From NCBI RefSeq assembly GCF_023897065.1, contig NZ_JAMHIV010000002.1, positions 363,867 to 427,866 on the forward strand: 64,000 bases of DNA, given 5' to 3'. The notes under the pieces are model-generated. The model was not told where the DNA came from. It saw nothing but the letters and a program-made list of their open reading frames with translations, and ran no database searches. The translations under genes and the position numbers were made by a program. Of the stretch, positions 32,570 through 39,653 are shown piece by piece (the first letter of the stretch is position 1; each line of letters opens with the position of its first letter). This DNA is from Crossiella sp. SN42 (GTDB taxonomy: Bacteria > Actinomycetota > Actinomycetes > Mycobacteriales > Pseudonocardiaceae).

Positions 32570-33332
32570 GCCCGAACAGCCCGGCCACGGTGAGCGCCAG
32601 CAACAGGATCGTGCTCGCCGCGGCCAGGAACACCGCGCCGCGGTCGGTGTGCGCGAAGATGCTCACCGGCAGCGTGCGCCAGTCCGGCGGGTACAGCATG
32701 ATCGTCGCGCCGACCTCGCCCATGGACAGCGCCAGTCCCAGCCCGGCCGCGCCGGACATCGCGGGCAGCAGCAGCGGCAGTCGCACCCGCCACAGCACCC
32801 GGCCCGGCCGCGCGCCCAGACTGGCCGCGACCTGGTTCAGCGCGGGGTCGGCGCGGTCCAGCGCGGCGGCGACCATGCTGTAGGTGAACGGCAGCACGAT
32901 CACCAGGTGCGCCAGCAGCACGATCCACCGGGTTCCGTTGAGCAGCAACGGCGGCCGGCTGAACGCCACCAGCAGCGCCAGGCCAAGCACCACCGAGGGC
33001 ACCGCGATCGGCAGGTGCAGCACCAGGTCCACGATCCGGCGCGGCAGCTTGGGCAGGCCGCGCACCACGATCGCGCCCCAGGAGCCCAGCAGCACCGCGG
33101 CCAGCGAGGCCAGCGTCGCGGTCTGCAAGCTGACCAGGGCGCTGGCCAGGCCGTCGCCGGAGACCGCGGCGGCCAGGTGGTCGCCGGTGAGCTCCCCTGG
33201 CAGCACGCCGTTCCAGCTGCCCGCCACCGCGGCCAGCGCGATCATCGCCAGCGGGGCCAGCACGATCACGCCGAACAGCAGCGCGAACACCAGCCACAGG
33301 ATGATCCGGCTACGCCTTGTCCAGACCAACAC
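32535..33332 (-). CDS. ABC transporter permease, 2-aminoethylphosphonate type
   Basis: 265 residues with six membrane segments. The EAA-type loop that contacts the ATPase is visible (NQVAASLGARPGRVLWRVRLP). It ends the minus-strand phosphonate operon and overlaps the second permease by 23 bases, and the exporter gene on the other strand by 35. The Fe3+/spermidine/phosphonate (PhnV-like) class is inferred from the binding protein and ATPase. Confidence 0.82.
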   Translation of the reverse strand: MLVWTRRSRIILWLVFALLFGVIVLAPLAMIALAAVAGSWNGVLPGELTGDHLAAAVSGDGLASALVSLQTATLASLAAVLLGSWGAIVVRGLPKLPRRIVDLVLHLPIAVPSVVLGLALLVAFSRPPLLLNGTRWIVLLAHLVIVLPFTYSMVAAALDRADPALNQVAASLGARPGRVLWRVRLPLLLPAMSGAAGLGLALSMGEVGATIMLYPPDWRTLPVSIFAHTDRGAVFLAAASTILLLALTVAGLFGLSAVKPRGVQR

Positions 33333-34110
33333 GGTCGGCTCCCGTCCTGCTGAAGACCCAGCGGTACAGCCCGTACAGGGCGAGGGAAAGCGCCACGTTC
33401 ACCACCGCGACCACACTGGCCTGCGGGAAGTCGAAGGTGATGATCCCCTTGGTGTAGACCAGCATCGGCAGGGTGACCACGTCCTTGGCGCCGATGAACA
33501 GCACGATGCCGAACTCGTTCATGGTGAGCAGCAGGGTCAGGCAGGCCCCCGCGGCCAGCGCCGGACGAGCCTCCGGCAGCACCACCCGCCACAGCACCCG
33601 CCACGGCCGCGCGCCCAGGCTGGCGGCCACGTCCAGCTGCGCGCCGGGCAGCTGGCGGAACGCGGCCAGCGCTGGCCGCAGCACGAACGGCGTGTAGAAG
33701 GTGACCTCCGCGAGCAGCACACCCCAGGGCGTGTACAGGAAGTCCAGCGTCCCCTGGCCGAGCACCGCGTTGAGCACCCCGGCACTGCCGTAGAGGAAGG
33801 TGAAGGACAGTGCGATCAGGAAGGAGGGGAAGGCCAGCACCGCGTCCACCAGCCGCACCGCCAGCCCGGCCCCGGGAAACGGCGCGAAGGCCAGCACCAG
33901 CGCCAGGAACGTGCCCAGCAGCAGGCAGCCCGCGGTGGCCGCCACGGCCAGCAGCACGGTCCGCCACACCGCCTGGCCGAACTCCGCGGAGGAGAGCACC
34001 CGTACCCAGGCGTCCCCGGTGAAGGACTGCTGGGCCACCAATACGAGCGGATAGCAGAAGAAGCCGAGCACCACGAGCAGCGGCGGCAACAGCCACAGCA
34101 GTCGTCTCAC
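33310..34110 (-). CDS. ABC transporter permease, 2-aminoethylphosphonate type
   Basis: 266 residues, six membrane segments. Start ATG overlaps the stop of the ATPase gene by four bases. The EAA loop is LDVAASLGARPWRVLWRVVLPE. The two permeases share this loop closely and would form a heterodimer. PhnU-like position in the operon; the substrate is inferred from neighbours. Confidence 0.82.
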   Translation of the reverse strand: MRRLLWLLPPLLVVLGFFCYPLVLVAQQSFTGDAWVRVLSSAEFGQAVWRTVLLAVAATAGCLLLGTFLALVLAFAPFPGAGLAVRLVDAVLAFPSFLIALSFTFLYGSAGVLNAVLGQGTLDFLYTPWGVLLAEVTFYTPFVLRPALAAFRQLPGAQLDVAASLGARPWRVLWRVVLPEARPALAAGACLTLLLTMNEFGIVLFIGAKDVVTLPMLVYTKGIITFDFPQASVVAVVNVALSLALYGLYRWVFSRTGADRVGLDKA

Positions 34111-35174
34111 CAGGTGCCCCCGGCCGGTACCAGCGGGCAGCCGTCGGCCACGGTCACCCCGACCCGCTCGCCGAGCGCGGGCAGTCCGTCCATTGTGGAC
34201 ACTTCGGCGCGGGCGGGGCCGAGGTCATCCAGCTCCAGGTCGAGCCGGAACCCGGTGCCGCGCCACTGCACCCCGACCAGCCTGCCGGGCAGGCCACCTG
34301 CCGGATCGGCGTGCACGCTGAGCCGGTGCGGCCGGACGCCGAGCGTGGCCTGCTGCCCGGCCTGGACCGCGCCGTTGGCCGCCGCGCGCACGACCAACTG
34401 TCCGAGCCGCACCTCGGCGGCGTCCGCGCCACTGTCCAGCACCCGCACCGGCAGCAGGTTGGCCGAGCCGAGGAAGGCGGCGGTGAACGCCGAGGGCGGC
34501 CGCTGGTACAGCTCGCGGGCCGGGCCGATGTCGACCAGCTTGGCCTCCCGCATCACCGCGATCCGGTCGGCCAGCGCGAGTGCCTCGCCCTGGTCGTGGG
34601 TGACGTGGATGATCGCGGTGTCCGGCAGTTCGGCGCGCAGCCGCAGCAGTTCGGCGATCATGTCCTCGCGCAGCGCCGCGTCCAGCGCGGAGAGCGGTTC
34701 GTCCAGCAGCAGCACCGGTGGCCGGATGGCCAGTGCGCGGGCGATCGCGATCCGCTGCTGCTGCCCACCGGAGAGCTCCCGCGGATACCTGTGCCGGAAC
34801 CCGGCCATACCAACAAGTTCCAGCACCTCGGTCACCCGGCGCTCGACCTCCCGGCGGCCGGCCCGGCGGGCGCGCAGGCCGAAGGCCACGTTGTCGAAGA
34901 CCCGCATGTGCGGGAACAGCGCGTAGCTCTGCACCACCACGCCGAGCCCGCGCCGGTGCGGCGGCAGGTCGGTGACGTCCTCGCCACCCAGGAACACCCG
35001 GCCGCCGCTGGGCCGCAGGAACCCGGCGATGGCCTTGAGCGCGGTGGACTTGCCGGAGCCGGAGGGACCGAGCAGGGCCAGGGTCTCGCCGACCGCGACC
35101 TCCAGGTCCAGCCCGGCCAGCGCCACCGTTCGTCCGAAGTGGACACTGACCTGTTCGAGGCGGACCGCGCTCAC
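34107..35174 (-). CDS. ABC transporter ATP-binding protein, phosphonate type
   Basis: 355 residues. Walker A GPSGSGKST near residues 36-44, Q-loop VVVQSYALFPHM, signature LSGGQQQR, Walker B VLLLDEPLSALD and H-loop VTHDQ are all intact. The C-terminal 110 residues are the TOBE regulatory domain. It fits the PotA/PhnT-like importer ATPases. Overlaps the binding-protein gene and the permease gene by four bases each. Confidence 0.9.
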   Translation of the reverse strand: MSAVRLEQVSVHFGRTVALAGLDLEVAVGETLALLGPSGSGKSTALKAIAGFLRPSGGRVFLGGEDVTDLPPHRRGLGVVVQSYALFPHMRVFDNVAFGLRARRAGRREVERRVTEVLELVGMAGFRHRYPRELSGGQQQRIAIARALAIRPPVLLLDEPLSALDAALREDMIAELLRLRAELPDTAIIHVTHDQGEALALADRIAVMREAKLVDIGPARELYQRPPSAFTAAFLGSANLLPVRVLDSGADAAEVRLGQLVVRAAANGAVQAGQQATLGVRPHRLSVHADPAGGLPGRLVGVQWRGTGFRLDLELDDLGPARAEVSTMDGLPALGERVGVTVADGCPLVPAGGTW

Positions 35175-36196
35175 CGGCCGACCGCCTTGCCGTAGGCGGC
35201 CAGGTCGGCGTCCAGCCGGGCCAGCACCGCGTTCCAGTCCGGCTGCCAGATCTCCACCCCGGTCAGCTGCGCGCTGACCTGTTCGGCCAGCGGCCCCTCG
35301 GCCTTGACGTCCGTGCGGCCCGGCGAGCCGAAGCTCTCCGGCGCGGTGCGCTGCACCTCGGTGGAGAACAGGAACTCCAGCAGCTTCTTCCCTGCCTCGG
35401 CGTGCGGGGCGTTCGCGGCCAGCCCGGCGTGGTACGGGATGGCGAAGGTGGAGCGCTTGCCGTCCGGGCCGGCGGGCAGGAACAGCCGCATGTTCGCCTT
35501 GTCGTTGTTGACCAGGGCGAGGTTCATCTGCAGGTCACCGTTGGCCACGTGCAGTTCGCCCTTGGCCAGCTTGGGCTGGAGCTTGCCGGTGGAGGCGGAC
35601 GGGCCGACGTTGTTGGCCTCCAGGCGCTTGAGGTAGTCCAGCGCGCCCTGCTCGCCGTAGACGTGCTGGAGCTGCAACAGCATCGCGGTGCCGTCCCCGG
35701 CCTGGCCGGGCGTGGAGTACTGGATCTTGCCCTTGAACCGGGGGTCCAGCAGGTCGTCCCAGGTCTGCGGGGCGGGCTTGGCGAAGTCCGGGTTGTAGGC
35801 CATCACCAGGTAGTTGTTCAGCATCGCCGCGTACCGGTTGCCGGGGTCGCGGGCCGGCACCTGGTCGCTGCCCGGGATCACGTGCTGGGCCAACAGGTTC
35901 TGCTGGGCGGCGCGCTGCACGAACGGCGGCAGCGTGACCACCACGTCGGCCTGCGGGTTGCTCCGCTCCCGCTCCATCCGGGAGACGATCCCGCCGGAGC
36001 CCTCCTCCACCAGGTTGACCCCGATGCCGGTCTTCTTGGTGAACTCGGCGAACCGCTTGCCGTACCAGTCCTTCAGGCCGTCCGCGCTGTAGACGACCAC
36101 GGTGCCCTCGGTTCCCCCGCCCGCCGCGGTGCCACCACAGGCACCGGTGGCGGCGAACAGGAGCAGTGTGGCGGCGGCGGCCAGCACACGACGCAT
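35171..36196 (-). CDS. 2-aminoethylphosphonate ABC transporter substrate-binding lipoprotein
   Basis: 341 residues. ATG at 36196 is chosen because GGGAG lies six bases upstream; the TTG five codons earlier lacks a site. Signal MRRVLAAAATLLLFAATGAC is a lipoprotein signal with Cys20. The mature protein is an iron/phosphonate-type extracellular binding protein (VVVYSADGLKDWYGKRFAEF, then NNYLVMAYNP and SFGSPGRTDVKA). Its resemblance to PhnS-type proteins and its place in the operon suggest capture of aminophosphonates. Confidence 0.85.
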   Translation of the reverse strand: MRRVLAAAATLLLFAATGACGGTAAGGGTEGTVVVYSADGLKDWYGKRFAEFTKKTGIGVNLVEEGSGGIVSRMERERSNPQADVVVTLPPFVQRAAQQNLLAQHVIPGSDQVPARDPGNRYAAMLNNYLVMAYNPDFAKPAPQTWDDLLDPRFKGKIQYSTPGQAGDGTAMLLQLQHVYGEQGALDYLKRLEANNVGPSASTGKLQPKLAKGELHVANGDLQMNLALVNNDKANMRLFLPAGPDGKRSTFAIPYHAGLAANAPHAEAGKKLLEFLFSTEVQRTAPESFGSPGRTDVKAEGPLAEQVSAQLTGVEIWQPDWNAVLARLDADLAAYGKAVGR

Positions 36197-36207
36197 GGTG
36201 TTCTCCC

Positions 36208-36891
36208 TCAACGACTTTGGCTGATCAGCAGATCGGGTAGCTCACGAACGGAGTCGAGCACATGGGTCGCCCCGGCGGCACTGAGTGCTTCCCGGTCATG
36301 TGCCCCGGTGAGCACCCCGGCAACCACCGAAGCTCCGGCCCGCAGTCCACTGTGGACATCGGAGGCGGTGTCACCGACCACGGCGACCTGGCGCACGTCC
36401 TCGATCCCCAGGCGCAGCACCGCGGTGAGCACCAGATCGGGGTACGGCCGCCCCCGCCCGGCCTCCGCCGGGGTGAGGCTCAGGTCGACCAGATCCCGCC
36501 ACCCCAGCGCGTCCAGCAGACGATCGCGGGTCGGCGCGGCGAACCCGGTACCGAGGGCGACCCGGATCCCGTTGTCCCGCAACCGGGTAATCGCCTCGGC
36601 CGCACCCGGCACCGGCGCGCAGTGCCCGGCGTCGACCAGGTCCGCGTAGGCCAGCTCGAAGGCTTGGTTCGCGGTCTGCGCACGGTCCTCGTCGTTGTCC
36701 AGCAAGGCCCGGAACACGGTGATCTTGGATTCGCCCATGGTGGCGCGCACGTAGTCGAGCATGCCGGGATAGGCGGGGTCCTCCGGCCGCACACCGACCG
36801 CGCCGACCGCGGCGGTGAAGGCCTGTTCGACCAGCCCGCCGTCGAGCACGGTGGTGCCCGCCATGTCCAGCACTGCCAAGGTGATCGTCAC
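36208..36891 (-). CDS. Phosphonatase-like HAD hydrolase (PhnX-like)
   Basis: 227 residues, GTG overlapping the stop of the oxidoreductase gene. HAD nucleophile motif is LDMAGTT near residue 9, the phosphonatase form rather than DxDxT. The cap has GESKITVFRAL with the conserved Lys (near 54) expected to form a Schiff base with the aldehyde, and Arg replaces Lys in GRGRPYPDLV; VVGDTASDV is the last acidic motif. These features match the 'phosphonatase-like' family that cleaves phosphonoacetaldehyde or its hydroxyl derivative and pairs with an FAD amine oxidase rather than the transaminase PhnW, exactly as here. Confidence 0.88.
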   Translation of the reverse strand: MTITLAVLDMAGTTVLDGGLVEQAFTAAVGAVGVRPEDPAYPGMLDYVRATMGESKITVFRALLDNDEDRAQTANQAFELAYADLVDAGHCAPVPGAAEAITRLRDNGIRVALGTGFAAPTRDRLLDALGWRDLVDLSLTPAEAGRGRPYPDLVLTAVLRLGIEDVRQVAVVGDTASDVHSGLRAGASVVAGVLTGAHDREALSAAGATHVLDSVRELPDLLISQSR

Positions 36892-38003
36892 AGTCCGGCC
36901 TCCAGCGCGGTGGTTTCGGCGATCGCCGGCGAACAGGTCATGCCCCGCCCGCCGGGCCCGGCGATGACCCAGGCCCGCTCGGTGAGCCGCGCCCGGTGCA
37001 CGATCTCCCCGGTCAGGCTCTGCGCGTACACCCCGGCCCAGCGCCGCCGGATCAGCGGAAGCTCGCGCCCCAGCAGGGATTCGGTGACCTCGCGCAGGTA
37101 CTCGTAGGGCTGTTCGTCGGTGTCGAACGGGAACGGCTCCGCATAGCCGTGGGTGTCCCCGATGGTCAGCCCGCCGTCCCGCCGCTGCACCACCAGCAGC
37201 TGCATGTCGTGCTCCTCGGCCACCGCCGGCTGCGGCTGCCTGACCCGCAGCTCGTCCAGCGCGGGACCCGCGTAGGCCGGGTAGTAGCGCAGGCTGTCCG
37301 CATCGGCCAGCGCGGTCGGGAACTCCTCCCCCAGCGGCTCGGTCTGCATCATCTGCAACCGCACCCGCCGCAACGGCAGCTCCCCCGCCACCTCCCGGGC
37401 CAGCCCGCCCAGCTGCGCCCCGACGCACAGCAACACCAGATCGGCCTCGTGCACCTGCCCGTGGTCGTCCCGCACCCCGTTCGCGGTCAGCTCCCGGACC
37501 TCCCGCCCCGGCAACCAGGCATACCGCCCGGTGGCGAGCAGGTGCTCCCGCAACGCCGGCTGCGCGGTCCGCGGCTCCACCACGGCATCCCGCGCACACC
37601 ACAGCGCGGCCAGGAACTCCCCGCGCAGCGCCGGATTCCGCACCCGCGCCTCGGCCGGATCGAGCAACGTGGTGCCCCGCCGCTCCGCCGCACCCGAGGC
37701 GACAAACGCCTCAGCCACCGCCAGCTCGGCATCGGTCCGCAACGCGGTCAGCGACCCCGCCGCCCGGAACCCCAGCCCCGGCACCACCGCACCCAGCTCC
37801 GCCCACAGCTCCCGGGCCCGCGCCGCGGTCGCCAGCTCAGCGCCGTCGGCCCGCCCACTCACCCAGACCAGCCCGAAGTTGCGCACCGAGGCGCCCCGCG
37901 CCTCCGGCTCCCGCTCCAGCTGGATGACGTCATGGCCCCGGCTGAGGGCCTGCCAGGCGTGCATGGTGCCCAGCACGCCACCGCCCACGATCAATACTCG
38001 CAC
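36888..38003 (-). CDS. FAD-dependent amine oxidoreductase of phosphonate pathway
   Basis: 371 residues. GTG at 38003 gives the usual start MRVLIVGGGVLG, an FAD-binding GxGxxG-like fold; other in-frame starts lie just upstream. The body is DAO-type (VIQLEREPEARGASVRNFG, LTIGDTHGY, GPGGRGMTCSPAIAE at the end). This family (related to glycine/N-methyl amine oxidases) lies next to phosphonatase-like hydrolases and is thought to oxidise aminophosphonates or their N-methyl or hydroxyl derivatives to the aldehyde. First gene of the operon. Confidence 0.85.
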   Translation of the reverse strand: MRVLIVGGGVLGTMHAWQALSRGHDVIQLEREPEARGASVRNFGLVWVSGRADGAELATAARARELWAELGAVVPGLGFRAAGSLTALRTDAELAVAEAFVASGAAERRGTTLLDPAEARVRNPALRGEFLAALWCARDAVVEPRTAQPALREHLLATGRYAWLPGREVRELTANGVRDDHGQVHEADLVLLCVGAQLGGLAREVAGELPLRRVRLQMMQTEPLGEEFPTALADADSLRYYPAYAGPALDELRVRQPQPAVAEEHDMQLLVVQRRDGGLTIGDTHGYAEPFPFDTDEQPYEYLREVTESLLGRELPLIRRRWAGVYAQSLTGEIVHRARLTERAWVIAGPGGRGMTCSPAIAETTALEAGL

Positions 38004-38080
38004 GGGCCACACGCTTGTCGGCGCAACCGAACAGACCGGGACGGTCAGCCCAACTGGGGGTGAACTCCCAGCCAAAGGAG

Positions 38081-38093
38081 AACTAGACCAGTT
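38081..38093. promoter_or_regulatory. Candidate GntR-type operator in the phosphonate control region
   Basis: AACTAGACCAGTT is symmetric at 10 of 13 positions and resembles operators of HutC-type GntR regulators, such as those of phosphonate genes. It lies between the FAD oxidoreductase and the divergent hydrolase genes. Assignment to the GntR protein encoded at 38866-39645 is inference. Confidence 0.4.
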
Positions 38094-38114
38094 ACCCGTT
38101 CGTTACTTTCGGGC

Positions 38115-38146
38115 TTGACCCTCACAGCGGTGTCAGCGTTTACCGT
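38115..38146 (+). promoter_or_regulatory. Candidate promoter giving a leaderless transcript of the alpha/beta hydrolase gene
   Basis: TTGACC (38115) and TACCGT (38141, matching the actinobacterial TAnnnT -10) are 20 bases apart; the ATG at 38154 is 8 bases after the -10 and has no Shine-Dalgarno. The layout fits transcription starting at the A of the ATG. Confidence 0.4.
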
Positions 38147-38153
38147 CGCGATC

Positions 38154-38888
38154 ATGACCCGCCCCACCGTCCTGCTGACCCACGGCGTCGGCAGCACCAT
38201 CGAGGACAGCTTCGGCCCCCTCCTCGCCCCGCTCGCCCGCGACCACAACGTCATCGCCCACGACTACCCCGGCTCCGGCGCTACTCCCGCCGAGCCGCTC
38301 ACCCTGGACCGCCTCGCCGACCGCCTGGTCGCCGAGGTCACCGGCCCCTTCACCGTGCTCGGTTTCTCCACCGGTTCCGCCGTCGCCGTGCGCATCGCCA
38401 CCCGCTACCCGGACCGCGTCACCGGCCTGGTCCTCACCGCCGGGTTCGCCTACCCCGAGCCGCACCTCCGACTGGCCCTCAAGCTCTGGCGACGGCTGGT
38501 CGAGTCCGGCGACCGTGACGCCCTGGCCGAGTACCTGACCCTGATGTGCCACAGCGAGTCCCACCTCGCCGCCAACGACCTGCCCGCCCTGGTCTCGGGG
38601 CTGGCCAAGTGGCTGGCCGAGGATCCCACGCCGGGTGTGCTGCACCAGCTGGAGATGGCCCTCGCCGTGGACGTCCGGGCCGAGCTGGCCGGCATCCGGG
38701 TGCCCACGCTGGTGATCCCCGCCCGCGCCGATGCCCTTGCCACGCCTGGACATTCGCGGGTGCTGGCCGAGGGCATCCCCGGCGCGCGGCTGGCCGAGCT
38801 GGACTGTGGGCACGCGGTGGCGGTGGAACGCGGTGCGGAATGGGCGGGGCTGGTGCTGGGGTTCCTCAGTTCGGTCGCAGGCGGGTGA
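38154..38888 (+). CDS. Alpha/beta-hydrolase fold protein
   Basis: 244 residues. ATG at 38154 gives MTRPTVLLTHGVG, the usual family start with the oxyanion HG motif. Nucleophile Ser in LGFSTGSAVAV near residue 75, a catalytic Asp in IPARADAL near 195 and His in DCGHAVAVE near 222 complete the triad. Substrate unknown. It is divergent from the phosphonate operon and overlaps the convergent GntR gene by 23 bases. Confidence 0.85.
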   Translation: MTRPTVLLTHGVGSTIEDSFGPLLAPLARDHNVIAHDYPGSGATPAEPLTLDRLADRLVAEVTGPFTVLGFSTGSAVAVRIATRYPDRVTGLVLTAGFAYPEPHLRLALKLWRRLVESGDRDALAEYLTLMCHSESHLAANDLPALVSGLAKWLAEDPTPGVLHQLEMALAVDVRAELAGIRVPTLVIPARADALATPGHSRVLAEGIPGARLAELDCGHAVAVERGAEWAGLVLGFLSSVAGG

Positions 38889-39645
38889 CGAAGCTGAACC
38901 GGTCGCCGCGGAACAGGGAGCGGACTCGTTCGATCGGGTTGCCGTCCGGGTCGACCGAGATGCGGTGCAGCAGCAGCATGGGCAGGGCCGGGTTGGTGCC
39001 GATCAGCAGCGCCTCGCGCGGGGTGGCCAGCACCGTCTCCACCCGTTCCTCGGCCTCGGCGAAGACCACGCCCAGCTGCTGTTGCAGGCAGGCGTAGAGC
39101 GACTCGGCCGGGTCGAAGACCTCCAGCAGGCCCGGGTAGCGCTGCTCGGCCAGGTAGGTCGACTCCAGGCCGACCCGCTCGTCGTCGGCCAGCAGCACCC
39201 GTTCGATGTGCACCACCGGCGCGCCCAGCTCGACGCGCAGATCATCGGCGAGACCGGAGTCGGCGGTGAGGCGTTCCAGGGTGATCAGGTTGCGGCCGGG
39301 GCGGACGCCCTGGGCGCGCATGCCCTCGGTGTAGCTGGACAGCGACAGCGGCTGGCTCAGCTTGGGCGGCGAGATGCTGGTGCCGCTGCCGTGCCTGCGC
39401 TGGAGCTTGCCCTCCAGCACCAGCTCGCCGACGGCCTGCCGCAGGGTGACCCTGGACACGCCGAACCGCTCGGCCAGCTCGCGCTCGCTCGGCAGCATCG
39501 CGCCCGGACCCAGCTCCTCGATCACCGCGCGCAGTTGCACCTTGACCGCGTAGTAACGGGGAATCCGCCCGTGCTCGGGAATTCCGTCGCGGACCGGTTC
39601 CCCGGCACGGTGCGCTGGCTGGGCAGGTGGCATGTGATCAACCAT
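38866..39645 (-). CDS. GntR-family regulator (HutC type, UTRA domain)
   Basis: 259 residues (an ATG four codons in could be the true start). Winged helix residues 28-95 with SERELAERFGVSRVTLRQAVGEL; the UTRA effector domain follows (SSYTEGMRAQGVRPG, then PVVHIERVLLADDERVG and LLLHRISVDPDGNPIE). HutC-type regulators sense small metabolites and include PhnF-like phosphonate regulators. It lies 8 bases downstream of the GNAT/synthetase gene, so it may be last in that operon rather than dedicated to the phosphonate genes. Confidence 0.88.
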   Translation of the reverse strand: MVDHMPPAQPAHRAGEPVRDGIPEHGRIPRYYAVKVQLRAVIEELGPGAMLPSERELAERFGVSRVTLRQAVGELVLEGKLQRRHGSGTSISPPKLSQPLSLSSYTEGMRAQGVRPGRNLITLERLTADSGLADDLRVELGAPVVHIERVLLADDERVGLESTYLAEQRYPGLLEVFDPAESLYACLQQQLGVVFAEAEERVETVLATPREALLIGTNPALPMLLLHRISVDPDGNPIERVRSLFRGDRFSFVTRLRPN

Positions 39646-39653
39646 ATGTCCAG

